Below, piece after piece: positions 1-8,672 of a stretch of 20,947 nucleotides of DNA (positions are counted from its first letter, which is position 1; each line of letters starts with the position of its first letter). Under the pieces are notes generated by a model. It did no database searches and was not told the origin of the DNA. It saw only the letters and a list, made by a program, of their open reading frames with translations. The stretch lies in NCBI GenBank assembly GCA_013824385.1, contig PNNU01000010.1:1-20947 (forward strand). The letters are read 5' to 3'. Position numbers and translations under genes: made by a program. Origin of the DNA: Anaerolinea sp. (GTDB lineage: Bacteria > Chloroflexota > Anaerolineae > Anaerolineales > Anaerolineaceae).

Positions 1-796
1 TACAAAGAACGATCTTGTAACCTGATCGTCTTATCCTAAACGATAGATCATCATCCGCGAAGTCGTGAAAGAAACCATAATCGAGTAAACCAACAATATC
101 AAATATTTCTTTTTTATACACAGCTAATTGGATAACGAGCCGCATTCTTTCGTACCAAAGACAAGGGTTTGAAATATTGTGCGCTTTAGCTTTAGCCTGC
201 ATTTCTTCCAGGGAGTTGAAAGTAATATCTGCTCCTTGATTATTACTTCCGTTAGATATAACTGGAACTACCATACCAATAGTCTCATCACTCTTCATGC
301 AAGTGATCAAATTATTCAACCAATTATGTGTTACATACGTATCGTTGCAAACAATTGCAACATATTTTCCATTTAGTTTATAGATTGAAGGTACAAAACT
401 GCCAATGTTTTTTGTTACATGCACAATAGTTTTTCTAGGATAATCTATTGATTTGAAATAATTCAAAGTATTATCAGTTGACCCATTATCAATCAGGATC
501 AATTCATAATTAATGTCACTGGTGTATTTAAGTATGCTTTCAATGCAATTCTTAGTTTTGTCCAAACGATTAAAACTTTGAACAACGATGCTCACTAAAT
601 CATTATTTGAACCCAATGATGCTTCAATTCGATTTTTTCGAGAATCAAACAAACCTTTTCCGGGTTTTGGAGTTTCGACATTGTTAGTATTTTCAATTAT
701 CAAATCAAAGTGATCCTCTTGAACCACCTTATCGACCTGTTCTATTATCTCTACAGGTTTATGATTGCTTTTTGTATGTTTCAATTGTTTTGACAT
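1..796 (-). CDS. Glycosyltransferase family 2, C-terminus cut by window edge
   Basis: Reading the minus strand from the ATG at 796 gives 265 codons open to the window edge, so the C-terminus is missing. The start is supported by an AGGA Shine-Dalgarno about 7 bases upstream. Residues 1-65 are a polar, probably flexible leader. The GT-A domain begins near residue 67 (LVSIVVQSFNR), followed by the nucleotide-sugar loop IDNGSTDNT (102-110), a CNDTYV segment (150-155) at the usual NND/DxD metal-binding position, and an acidic FADDDLSFRIRRSGY block (246-260) where GT2 enzymes carry the catalytic-base region. The family transfers a sugar from an NDP-sugar to a glycan or protein acceptor at the cytoplasmic face of the membrane. 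Its neighbour is a GT11 fucosyltransferase on the same strand, which suggests a surface polysaccharide or protein-glycosylation locus continuing leftwards. Family assignment is firm; donor and acceptor are unknown. Confidence 0.88.
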   Translation of the reverse strand, partial: MSKQLKHTKSNHKPVEIIEQVDKVVQEDHFDLIIENTNNVETPKPGKGLFDSRKNRIEASLGSNNDLVSIVVQSFNRLDKTKNCIESILKYTSDINYELILIDNGSTDNTLNYFKSIDYPRKTIVHVTKNIGSFVPSIYKLNGKYVAIVCNDTYVTHNWLNNLITCMKSDETIGMVVPVISNGSNNQGADITFNSLEEMQAKAKAHNISNPCLWYERMRLVIQLAVYKKEIFDIVGLLDYGFFHDFADDDLSFRIRRSGYKIVLC

Positions 797-941
797 TTCT
801 AATCCTAAATTTAAATTATTAGAGAGAATTGGAATGAAGCCTTGTTGAGTGTGTTTGAAAAAGCAAGTCTATAACACTTATATTAATTCTACATTTTGAC
901 TTTTACTATACAATTAATTTCACCTTGTAGACAAAACTATT

Positions 942-1844
942 TTACGAATGGTGCGTAATTTCTCTGTTTGAAGGATTTATTTCGCCTTTCAACTGATCGC
1001 TCAATAATGCCGCCATGTAACAAAACGCACTTTTTGACATAATCAACCACTTACAATATGAAAGCAATTGCATATCGACATAATTCGAAACACCATCACA
1101 ATTACCTTGAACATATTCAATTTGAGGCTTTACTAAATTGAATCCGAGAGCGTCTTCATTGCTTTTACACCAATCAATATCATCAGAAAAAACATAATAG
1201 TGAACTGATTTACCTCGAAGCTTAATAAATTCTTTAATCGAATTGCAATAATATTCCGGGTTAAGGTTCCAATTAATGTTTACAAAATCGCCCCTTCGGA
1301 TATGAATTCCACATGAATCGGTATTTAATATTTTAGATTGTATGGCTAGATTTTTTTCATTTGAAATTGGTGGGAATTTGAACTCATTTTTAATTGTTGG
1401 GTAAATGTCATCCAGCCAATTATTTGTAATCCAATAGCCATGATAATAGACGTTACCAATTACATTTTTGACAGAAAATTTTGTAGAAGCATCCTGTCGG
1501 TTGGCTGGCATCATTACGACGTTTCCATTGTACAAAAAGTCGCTGGTTTCGGCAAACATTAATAAATTAAATCCATTATCTTGAAGTTGCTGTTCAATGC
1601 TCACGCCTGATTTGCGATTAATCAGCATTTCTTGCCATAATTCTTGATTAAAAATTTGACTTAATCGCTTTGGTCGAAGATTAAATATTTTTTCAATTTC
1701 ATATCCATTATGCTCAATATTATCTTCAAAAAAAGCTGAATCATCAATTAAACAGGGATCCGTGGTATTTAGTTCCAGCCAACGGAAAAATATATACTGG
1801 AACATCTGATTACCCAAACCACCGTTCATTAGGACTATTCTCAT
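942..1844 (-). CDS. GT11 alpha-1,2-fucosyltransferase-like protein
   Basis: 300 residues, the usual length for glycosyltransferase family 11. The N-terminus MRIVLMNGGLGNQMFQY is the family signature. The GDP-fucose-binding HxRRGD motif is present as HIRRGDF (181-187), followed by YYVFSDDIDWCK (216-227) and a C-terminal MSKSAFCYMAALL (269-281), the degenerate equivalent of the conserved SxSSFSxWAA block. The family transfers fucose from GDP-fucose to galactose in O-antigens or capsules. A GGAAGG Shine-Dalgarno lies about 12 bases upstream of the ATG. The gene is 145 bases upstream of the family-2 glycosyltransferase on the same strand and probably belongs to the same glycan locus. Both are clearly AT-rich compared with genes further right, as is common for exchanged polysaccharide genes. 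Replacement of the SSF serines by K-S-A is unusual, so linkage specificity cannot be assumed. Confidence 0.88.
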   Translation of the reverse strand: MRIVLMNGGLGNQMFQYIFFRWLELNTTDPCLIDDSAFFEDNIEHNGYEIEKIFNLRPKRLSQIFNQELWQEMLINRKSGVSIEQQLQDNGFNLLMFAETSDFLYNGNVVMMPANRQDASTKFSVKNVIGNVYYHGYWITNNWLDDIYPTIKNEFKFPPISNEKNLAIQSKILNTDSCGIHIRRGDFVNINWNLNPEYYCNSIKEFIKLRGKSVHYYVFSDDIDWCKSNEDALGFNLVKPQIEYVQGNCDGVSNYVDMQLLSYCKWLIMSKSAFCYMAALLSDQLKGEINPSNREITHHS

Positions 1845-2068
1845 AGAAACATCGAAACCTTCCAGAAATTTTTACTCTTTTTGTAATTCCAGATTCCTTA
1901 TCAATATAAAAGTATAGCAACTCAAAAAACCAAATAAATAAAAAAACTATAAAAAGATTGAAATTTAGTATATAAAAGGTGTAAATATTCTTGATTTTTG
2001 GTCGATTATAATAAGTTAGTTATCTGCCAGGTATGATTAATATTTAAATTAGATAAAGGAATCCATAT

Positions 2069-3166
2069 ATGGATCAAATAATAGAACCTTCAAATAGTTC
2101 TTCATTGGAAATACCAGCTAAAATACTTCCAAAAATAAACTGGAAACAAGTTGGACTTTTTCTAGCACTCACGTTTTTTCTTACCTGGTCACTTGATCTA
2201 GTACTTTATCTCAAAGGCGGATTAAACAATCCCTCGGTGGTTATTGGATTGCAGTTTCAAATGCTGATTCCAGCGTTTTCGGCTATGTTTTTAGGGGTGT
2301 TTTTCTTTAAAGACAGCCCCCTCTATTACAAGACAAATCATTCAATCTCTCGGTGGTTTATCTGGTATTTTATGTTTTTCACCCTGCTCTATCTGGGTAC
2401 TTTGATTGCCACCTTTATTGACCCATTCCTTGTGTCTTCTCTAGCCTCGATCCTGCTCATACCAAGCATTATTGGATTGATACTACTTGTTGTATTACGG
2501 ATTGTTGGCGGCAAGGAATCCTTTTCCAGTGTGAATATGGCTGGGGGAAAAGTCAAATTCTGGCTTCTTTTTGGACTTGGCATTTTAGCATACACTGCAC
2601 TTCAAACGGCTTTATCATGGTTATTCAAAATGGGAAATCCCGTAGATTTGAGTTTGCTTGCAGCTCAGTCACCTGCCGGGATGTCCTTTCCTGTTTTTAT
2701 GGTAATCGTAACCGCTCAAACCCTTATCCTCGGACCTTTTTTGGGATTGGTGGTTACCTTTGGCGAAGAATACGGCTGGCGAGGTTACCTGCAGCCTGCA
2801 CTTATGAAAACAGGAAAAATAAAAGGTGTTTTGCTGGTTGGTATTATTTGGGGTATCTGGCACATGCCGATCATTTGGATGGGCTATAACTATCCTGAAC
2901 ACCCTTTACTTGGCTCATTTTTGTTTATTTTTTACTGCATTGGCTTGGCTTTCATTTTAGGTTATGCGGTTCTAAAAACAAAAGCAGTCTGGCTGGCAGC
3001 TTTCTTACATGCATTGTTTAATCAATCCACCAGTTACTTCATGGGGATCATCTACACGCCTAAAGATACCACCACATCTTTTGGAATTGGCTGGCCAGGC
3101 ATCATTGTAGTTATCCTTCTCATTTTGCTGCTCCTCAGAGATCCTATTTGGAAGGAAACTGAGTAA
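2069..3166 (+). CDS. CPBP family intramembrane metalloprotease (Abi/Rce1-like)
   Basis: 365 residues, strongly hydrophobic, with about eight predicted membrane spans from residue 28 to the C-terminus. The CPBP/Rce1 signature motifs are in order: motif 1 EExxxR as GEEYGWRGYLQPAL (232-245; Glu233, Glu234, Arg238), motif 2 as GIWHMPIIW (262-270, His265), and motif 3 as AAFLHALFNQ (310-319, His314). These residues form the glutamate/histidine active site of the eukaryotic CAAX protease Rce1. Bacterial members are mostly of unknown substrate; some give immunity to self-made bacteriocins or process signalling proteins. An AAAGGA Shine-Dalgarno sits about 9 bases before the ATG. The gene stands alone, flanked by an AT-rich upstream region and a strong terminator, with no peptide or bacteriocin gene beside it. 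Family is firm; substrate is unknown. Confidence 0.9.
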   Translation: MDQIIEPSNSSSLEIPAKILPKINWKQVGLFLALTFFLTWSLDLVLYLKGGLNNPSVVIGLQFQMLIPAFSAMFLGVFFFKDSPLYYKTNHSISRWFIWYFMFFTLLYLGTLIATFIDPFLVSSLASILLIPSIIGLILLVVLRIVGGKESFSSVNMAGGKVKFWLLFGLGILAYTALQTALSWLFKMGNPVDLSLLAAQSPAGMSFPVFMVIVTAQTLILGPFLGLVVTFGEEYGWRGYLQPALMKTGKIKGVLLVGIIWGIWHMPIIWMGYNYPEHPLLGSFLFIFYCIGLAFILGYAVLKTKAVWLAAFLHALFNQSTSYFMGIIYTPKDTTTSFGIGWPGIIVVILLILLLLRDPIWKETE

Positions 3167-3181
3167 TTCCCCTTTTCAAGA

Positions 3182-3216
3182 AACTCTCCTGATGAATTTT
3201 CATCAGGAGAGTTTTT
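3182..3216 (+). terminator. Rho-independent terminator after the CPBP gene
   Basis: A near-perfect hairpin (AACTCTCCTGATGA paired with its complement, short AT loop) is followed on the plus strand by a T run. It lies between two convergent genes (CPBP and glpD), so the stem could also slow minus-strand transcripts, although the T run favours the plus strand. Confidence 0.9.
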
Positions 3217-3223
3217 ACTTCAA

Positions 3224-4888
3224 CTAACTATTTTCGATAATCGATTTAACTTTGGCGATTTCTTCTTTTTTCTTTGATGCAGACCATTTATATTCATCTG
3301 CCATGATGTCAGCAAATTCTTCAATAACATCTTGTGAAGCATTTCCAAGCCAGGCGATAGTGGATCTGCGTACAAACAAGTCATCCAGGTGTACAGGTTT
3401 TTCGTTTTGCAGTATGAATTGCAGTTCACCCGAATTCCAGTTCGGAATGGATTTTAAGGCTTTGCCGTTATTCTTCTTAATGAATTCAGCTATCTTTTCG
3501 GCATAGGTACCGTAGCGCAGCAGCAATTCTCTGCTGTAATCTTCAGTAAATCCATACTTCGATGACAAGCCCTTTACATAAATATCTTTTTCGGTCGTGG
3601 ATAACGGCAGGTTCTTTCCACCACGGACGGGCAAGCTTTCAGTGTTTTTCACTTTGGCTTTACCCAGATTCGTCATTACTTTGGTGGCAACCTGTTCAGA
3701 AAATGCCCTGAAACTGGTCCATTTGCCGCCCACCAGGCTCAGTACCGGCAGACCTTGGATGGTGTCTTCTTTGATACTGTGATCACGTGTAATCTGGCCG
3801 GTGGTCTTGGCATGTTGGTATTCCAGCGGTCTTACACCAGAGAAGCGGAAAACAATTTGATCGCGGGTGATCTTGACAGTCGGAAACACACGATCGACCA
3901 AATTAATGAAATAATCTTCTTCTTCAGGCGTACAGCGCGCGTTATCCGGATTATCGATGGGAAGATCAGAGGTGCCGATGATCACCTTATCGTAGAAAGG
4001 CAGGCATAAAACGATACGTCCATCTTTATTTTCAAAGAAGAATTCGGATTCACCGACTGCTTTGCGTAATTCATCATTCTTGATAACGAGATGCGAACCC
4101 TTGGTACCACCAATGTATTTGGTATTCACTCCGGCACTTCCGTTTACATAATCAATCCACGGACCGGCGGCGTTGATGATGACCTTCGGTTTGACTGAGA
4201 GGAGTTCCCCAGTCTCTTCATCTTTGATCACAACCTGCCCATTTTCAACTTTGTTGAAAGAGGCATAGTTCAAGGCTTTGGCATGATCGCCTTCGTCCTC
4301 ACCATCCAGGATGATCTCAACGGTCATACGTTCCGGAGAAAGAAGCTGTCCGTCGTAATAAAGGGCAGCATATTTGATCTTGTCATTCAAAAATGGATAG
4401 CGCGCCAAAGCTTCGCTTCGCCCAAAGAATTTGTGCCGCGGAACAGTCTTCTGTTTACGCGTGAATGAATCGTAGAAGATCAAACCAATCTTAATGACTG
4501 CTGCGCCACGTTCAGAGGGTCGATCCAGAAGATTTACAAATTTCAAAGGAGCATTTAACAATCCTGACCATACCTTAAAGATCGGGATCACAGTTGGCAA
4601 TGGTTGAACCAGATGTGGCGCATTCTCGATCATGCGGTTGCGTTCTGCCACAGCTTCTTCCACCAGGCGAAACTCTCCATTTTCGAGATAGCGGATGCCG
4701 CCGTGCGCCATGTGAGAAGAAGTTGCGGAAGTACCAGAACAAAAATCTCCTTTATCAATCAACAAAACATTGACGCCGTTGAGTGCCAGATCACGAAATG
4801 TGCCTGCACCGTTAATACCGGCTCCAACTATAAGAACTTCAATTTCAGGATTCTTCTTTATTGATTCAATGATTGATGTGCGATCCAT
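3224..4888 (-). CDS. glpD: Aerobic-type glycerol-3-phosphate dehydrogenase (FAD)
   Basis: About 554 residues, the normal GlpD size. It oxidises sn-glycerol-3-phosphate to dihydroxyacetone phosphate with FAD and passes electrons to the quinone pool at the inner face of the membrane. The N-terminus has the FAD dinucleotide fold VLIVGAGINGAGTFRDLA, then the typical DFCSGTSATSSHMAHGGIRYLE segment (split here: SGTSATSS and HGGIRYLE) and the DAO-type C-terminal domain with TKGSHLVI, FRFSGVRPL and GGKWTSFRAF, ending in a helical DAO_C domain (FVRRSTIAWLG). Two ATGs are possible, at 4894 and 4888. The GAGG Shine-Dalgarno abuts the first and is 6 bases from the second, so I prefer 4888 (MDRTSIIES). 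The start lies 11-17 bases behind the proC stop, so the two are probably co-transcribed. The shared pathway link is weak: carbon/redox housekeeping. Confidence 0.93.
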   Translation of the reverse strand: MDRTSIIESIKKNPEIEVLIVGAGINGAGTFRDLALNGVNVLLIDKGDFCSGTSATSSHMAHGGIRYLENGEFRLVEEAVAERNRMIENAPHLVQPLPTVIPIFKVWSGLLNAPLKFVNLLDRPSERGAAVIKIGLIFYDSFTRKQKTVPRHKFFGRSEALARYPFLNDKIKYAALYYDGQLLSPERMTVEIILDGEDEGDHAKALNYASFNKVENGQVVIKDEETGELLSVKPKVIINAAGPWIDYVNGSAGVNTKYIGGTKGSHLVIKNDELRKAVGESEFFFENKDGRIVLCLPFYDKVIIGTSDLPIDNPDNARCTPEEEDYFINLVDRVFPTVKITRDQIVFRFSGVRPLEYQHAKTTGQITRDHSIKEDTIQGLPVLSLVGGKWTSFRAFSEQVATKVMTNLGKAKVKNTESLPVRGGKNLPLSTTEKDIYVKGLSSKYGFTEDYSRELLLRYGTYAEKIAEFIKKNNGKALKSIPNWNSGELQFILQNEKPVHLDDLFVRRSTIAWLGNASQDVIEEFADIMADEYKWSASKKKEEIAKVKSIIENS

Positions 4889-4905
4889 ATTCATCCTCGA
4901 TTGAT

Positions 4906-5760
4906 TTATTCTGGTTTGTTCTTGTCGTCAACAACCAGTTTACTTTTACCCTTGCCGAGTTCTGTTGAACGTTCATAGGCAGCCCATATGGCTCGTGAGA
5001 TCGCCGTTCTGAAACCTGCCTTCTCAAGGTAATACAACGCTTCAGCGGATGTTCCGCCGGGAGAAGTGACGTCATTACGCAGCCGGGCGGGATGTTCGTG
5101 GTTTTGTATGAAGAATTCAGCACTCCCACGGACGGTTTGGGCAACCAATTTTTCGGCTATACGCCGTGGAAAGCCCATATGCACGCCGGCATCAATCATA
5201 GATTCCATAAACAGAAAAACATAAGCCGGACCCGAACCGGATAAAGCAGTAGCCATATCGAGATAACCCTCATCCTCGACAAAGACTTCTTCCCCCAGTG
5301 TCTGGAGGATCTGTGTAGCCATTGCTTTCTTTTCTTCATCAACCTGCGGTGTCTTCACCCAAACAGTAATACCCATGCCAATTTGAGCCGGGGTATTTGG
5401 CATTGCACGGATCACCTGCTCCACCCCAATTTTTTCAATCAATGTGGCCAGAGATACACCAGCCATAATCGATATCACCAGGGTATCCGTTTTGATATTC
5501 CCTTTTACAGATTTTGAGAGGTGACTCAACCCTTGAGGTTTGACAGCCAAAATAGCGATATCGGCTTGACCGATCACATCGGTGCTGTCTGCATATCCCT
5601 TGATTCCAAATTCCTGTTGAAGGACCTCCAAACGATCAGGGGTTGGTTCCACAACGATCAGATTCTCAGGCTTTACTTTTCCATCACTGATCAAACTGGA
5701 GACAATTGCCTTCCCCATGACACCATAGCCAATGATTGCAATTTTCGATTTATCCAACAT
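4906..5760 (-). CDS. proC: Pyrroline-5-carboxylate reductase
   Basis: 284 residues from the preferred start; last step of proline synthesis, reducing 1-pyrroline-5-carboxylate with NAD(P)H in the cytosol. The N-terminal Rossmann motif is IAIIGYGVMGKAIV, followed by a ProC-typical AVKPQGL segment and the C-terminal dimerisation signature ALSGSGPAYVFLFMESM with DVTSPGGTSAEAL. The frame also opens with ATG at 5772, but nothing resembling a Shine-Dalgarno precedes it, whereas a GGAG lies 6 bases before the ATG at 5760. I therefore choose 5760 (MLDKSKIAI). A minus-strand TATAAT at 5789-5794 could be a -10 box giving a leader of about 25 bases, but no good -35 is visible, so read-through from the SRAP gene 50 bases upstream is also possible. 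glpD follows closely. Confidence 0.94.
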   Translation of the reverse strand: MLDKSKIAIIGYGVMGKAIVSSLISDGKVKPENLIVVEPTPDRLEVLQQEFGIKGYADSTDVIGQADIAILAVKPQGLSHLSKSVKGNIKTDTLVISIMAGVSLATLIEKIGVEQVIRAMPNTPAQIGMGITVWVKTPQVDEEKKAMATQILQTLGEEVFVEDEGYLDMATALSGSGPAYVFLFMESMIDAGVHMGFPRRIAEKLVAQTVRGSAEFFIQNHEHPARLRNDVTSPGGTSAEALYYLEKAGFRTAISRAIWAAYERSTELGKGKSKLVVDDKNKPE

Positions 5761-5811
5761 TTTTAACTCCATACTTAATGATTGGATAATTATACTGATA
5801 ACCGTGGTTTT

Positions 5812-6447
5812 CTACCTATCGATTCTGCGCAAATCAAGTGGATTCATCTGAATTGGGGCTGCCATTTTCTCAGCCGGATAGGATAACAGCAACGGCTGCA
5901 ATTCCTTAACCGGTTTGTCTTCAAGCCACGCCCAGCAGTTATCAGCATCAAAGATCACCGGCATGCGGTCATGATACTCAGCCATCATTGCATTGGGTGC
6001 AGTGGTAATAATGGTGCATGAAAACAGTTCGTTGCCCTGATTATCCTCCCAGTGCTCCCACAACCCGGCAAAAGTGAAGGCCTTATGATCCGCGAGTTGG
6101 AACAAATAGGGCTGTTTGCGGCCGCCCTCCGCGCGCCACTCGTAGAATCCACTGGCGGGAATCAAACAACGGCGTCTGGCAAAAGCGTTGCGGAAAGAAG
6201 GTTTTTCAACCAGTGTCTCAGCCCTGGCATTGATGAGCTTATTCCCAATAGAGATATCTTTTGCCCAACTCGGCACCAAGCCCCACCTGAAGAAATCAAC
6301 CGTGCGTTTCAAGCCGTCGGTAACCACCGCCACTCCATCCCCTGGGGAGACGTTCGGGTTAGGCTGCAGGTCGGCTGGCACGTCCGCCAACCCCAGCATG
6401 TCTTTTAACTCTTCCGGATCGTACATGATTGCAAATCGGCCGCACAT
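5812..6447 (-). CDS. yedK: SRAP-domain protein (YedK/HMCES type abasic-site binder)
   Basis: 211 residues, full-length SRAP domain. After removal of Met1 the catalytic Cys2 (MCGRF) forms a thiazolidine link with abasic sites in single-stranded DNA. The other active-site residues are present at the expected spacing: Asn73 (INARAET), Glu103 (PASGFYEWR) and His159 (AEYHDRMPVI), matching Asn75/Glu105/His160 of E. coli YedK. The family shields abasic sites at stalled forks from error-prone repair and strand breakage, and often sits in SOS operons. The start is fixed by the need for Cys2 and by AGGAAG about 6 bases upstream. The gene begins inside the 3' end of the polymerase gene (89-base overlap), which implies translational coupling and a role together with that polymerase. 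Confidence 0.95.
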   Translation of the reverse strand: MCGRFAIMYDPEELKDMLGLADVPADLQPNPNVSPGDGVAVVTDGLKRTVDFFRWGLVPSWAKDISIGNKLINARAETLVEKPSFRNAFARRRCLIPASGFYEWRAEGGRKQPYLFQLADHKAFTFAGLWEHWEDNQGNELFSCTIITTAPNAMMAEYHDRMPVIFDADNCWAWLEDKPVKELQPLLLSYPAEKMAAPIQMNPLDLRRIDR

Positions 6448-8671
6448 GAGCTTCCTGCCTTTCGAATTTTAATGGCAACGTAATTGTAGCGGAGTGTGCC
6501 CATTGTTTCAATTCCTCGATCTCGATGCCAAACGGGTAAAGCACGCTTGAAGCCGCCCTTGCCATCAATTCTATGTATTTGTCCTTATCCAGCCGCGAGG
6601 AATCCAGTTTTTCGGTAGATTCCCATGCGCTTACATCCTGCTCGCCGCGGGTGTAGATGAAGCGCATCTTCTGGCCCGGACGCACGCGCTTGCCGGTCAG
6701 TTGAAGCAGTTGTTTGGCTGCACGCACCGCCGGTGTGGGCGATTTGTAGGCTTCCAACTCATGGGTGATACGGCAGGTGACCACCAGCTTTTCGACCGGC
6801 ACACGGCCCTCGCGCATATCTGCCAGCGCGCCGCGGAAGAGTTGAAAGGCCTCGTTCAACCTCTCGGGCAGCGCCTCCATGCTGTACGCCTTGGCGAGGG
6901 TATCCATCATGCGCGTCTGAGTCTCACTCACCCACGGAGGTGTATCGCGGCGGCGCACCTCAATGCCGCGCACTTTGGAGGAGCCGTCTTGAAAGACGCC
7001 AAAATAGCGATTGGCCACCGGAATGCGGCTGTCGGCGCGCGATGGCAGAAAGGCCACCCAGCGGTAGACGCCATCCAAAGAGACCCCCAGACCGGTCTGT
7101 TCGGTGATCTCGTTCAATACGTCTTGAAAGTCGTGTTTATTGACCGCACCGGGCTTTTTGAGCCACAGCGCATCCACAAAGAGGTGCAGCACCTCAAAGC
7201 CCATGGATTCGGCAATCTCCTTGGCGCGGATGAGCACCTCACGGCCGCCGTTGGTGACCGCCTCGTGCGCCTCAATGCGCCCAAAGCGCGCATTCTTGTA
7301 GCCCAAAAATCCAAAGCACACCACCAGCAGCCATTTCAAGGCCGACGCGCGCGCAGAATCCCTTTTGGCAATCGGATCCCCTTTACGCAGGTTGGCCTGG
7401 TTCAGCTTGAGCGCGACCCGTTTTTCGTAGAGCGGTTTGAGGGTCAGCGGCACCACCCCCAGTTCGTCGCTGGCGGGGACGATGCCGTTGGGCAGCGGCA
7501 CCTCGGGAGAGATGTTGCCCTTGATGATGATGGCCGGGTACATCGAGATAAAGTCAATCTGACCCACATCCGAATGCAAGCCGACAATGGGCTGGTAGAT
7601 CAGCCCGCCCCGATCGCGCTGGATGAGATCCATGCCGGATTTGAACTCTTCGACCTGCTGCTTATGCCAAGGGACCAATATTTGATGTTCAAGCGCGGTG
7701 AGCATCTGCATGGCCGAGATGCCCGACCCCGGCGAGACGCGCGCGGCGCGTTCAATGGATTGGGCGGTGACGCGCGCCGATTCGAGCACGCCGTCGAGGG
7801 CGTAATCCTTCCACATCATGGCACTGCGCTGATCAATGTGGCAGCGACCAAAAAGATGCGCTTCTTCGCCGCGGTAGATGATCTGCCCGTAAGAAAAGTA
7901 AGTCAGTTCTTTCTGCCAGTGCACCTCACGGTCACGGTCACGGTTGAGGTGCACTGGCTCGCCGGTCTCTTCGGCCAGCTTCAACAGTTCAGGGATCAGC
8001 CAGTTGTCGCCCCACTGGGTGAGGATGAAATCGGGGTCAAACTCGTCCAGAATACCATTCAGACGTGTGACCAACTCCGCAGGGTCCTCCAATGAAAGGG
8101 ACTTTTGCCTCTGCTGGAAGTGCAGTTTGAGGGCCTTGGGCGTGCCGCGCACCGGGTCGCAATCCGGCTCAATGGCGAGCATGCGGAAGACGGGAAACAC
8201 AGGGGAAAGATCCCAGCGGGTATTGAGTACGCGCAGTGACTGAAGATTGTTATCGCTGTCCGCTTCGATTTCGCAGAAGGCCATGGGAAAAGTACCCCAG
8301 ACGGCTGCGTGCCGGGTGGTGACACTGATATCGGAATCGTAATAAGTGAGATGCGGAAACTGTTTCTGCACCTCGCGGAAGAGCCGCGTCTGGCGGATGG
8401 GGTTGTCAATCACCGCCTGCAGCACCGGGATGGGCGCGGGCAGAAAGACGTCGCGCCGGGTCTCGCGGCTGAGCGAGAGTACCCCCGGCTGCTTTCGCAG
8501 AAACTTCCACAGCGCGCGCAGCTGCTCGGCTTCGCCGGCAGCGTAAAAGGTGATCGGCATGGGCTGCTTCAGGCAAAGTCGCTCGCCTTCTTCGGAGATG
8601 ATCCACAGCCGCACGCCGTCTGCGGCGTCTTCGTAAAGATCGAGCAGCCAGCCGCGGAATTGGATGGACAT
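6359..8671 (-). CDS. Family-B DNA polymerase with degenerate exonuclease and motif C (PolB2-like)
   Basis: 770 residues from ATG 8671 (MSIQFRGWLLDLYED). The frame is open further upstream, but that part overlaps the preceding gene, and an AGGAAGG Shine-Dalgarno supports 8671. Polymerase motif A is intact: DFISMYPAII (373-382, Asp373). The motif B region reads KWLLVVCFGFLGY (446-458): the Lys is kept, but the usual Asn-Ser is Val-Val. Motif C reads HLFVDALWLKK (496-506): Asp500 stays, but the second Asp of DTD is Leu502. Exonuclease sites look dead: Exo I is MLAIEPD (Asp of DIE lost), Exo II is GDNWLIPEL (FD to WL), and no YxxxD Exo III is visible. The KxRG-type DNA-contact element is retained (SKVRGIEVRRRD, about 565-576). 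Family-B polymerase ancestry is firm; activity is doubtful or altered. It lies third in a LexA-box cassette with one base between it and the small upstream gene. The region is G+C-rich. Confidence 0.9.
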   Translation of the reverse strand: MSIQFRGWLLDLYEDAADGVRLWIISEEGERLCLKQPMPITFYAAGEAEQLRALWKFLRKQPGVLSLSRETRRDVFLPAPIPVLQAVIDNPIRQTRLFREVQKQFPHLTYYDSDISVTTRHAAVWGTFPMAFCEIEADSDNNLQSLRVLNTRWDLSPVFPVFRMLAIEPDCDPVRGTPKALKLHFQQRQKSLSLEDPAELVTRLNGILDEFDPDFILTQWGDNWLIPELLKLAEETGEPVHLNRDRDREVHWQKELTYFSYGQIIYRGEEAHLFGRCHIDQRSAMMWKDYALDGVLESARVTAQSIERAARVSPGSGISAMQMLTALEHQILVPWHKQQVEEFKSGMDLIQRDRGGLIYQPIVGLHSDVGQIDFISMYPAIIIKGNISPEVPLPNGIVPASDELGVVPLTLKPLYEKRVALKLNQANLRKGDPIAKRDSARASALKWLLVVCFGFLGYKNARFGRIEAHEAVTNGGREVLIRAKEIAESMGFEVLHLFVDALWLKKPGAVNKHDFQDVLNEITEQTGLGVSLDGVYRWVAFLPSRADSRIPVANRYFGVFQDGSSKVRGIEVRRRDTPPWVSETQTRMMDTLAKAYSMEALPERLNEAFQLFRGALADMREGRVPVEKLVVTCRITHELEAYKSPTPAVRAAKQLLQLTGKRVRPGQKMRFIYTRGEQDVSAWESTEKLDSSRLDKDKYIELMARAASSVLYPFGIEIEELKQWAHSATITLPLKFERQEAHVRPICNHVRSGRVKRHAGVGGRASRPAA

Positions 8672-8672
8672 T

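Noticed and set aside
1991..2012. Promoter TTGATT and TATAAT before the CPBP gene
   Set aside because: The -10 box is good, but the spacer would be only 10 bases and no better -35 is visible.
2069..3166. CPBP protease as bacteriocin immunity or phage-defence gene
   Set aside because: No peptide precursor, transporter or defence gene is adjacent; only the protease family can be claimed.
4966..4973. GAACGTTC as a second LexA box inside proC
   Set aside because: The four-base spacer of the GAAC-N4-GTTC box is missing and the site lies within a coding region.
6701..8095. 464-codon open frame on the plus strand
   Set aside because: It is antisense to the polymerase in G+C-rich DNA, is very His/Arg/Gln-rich and lacks any family motif; the polymerase on the other strand has clear motifs.
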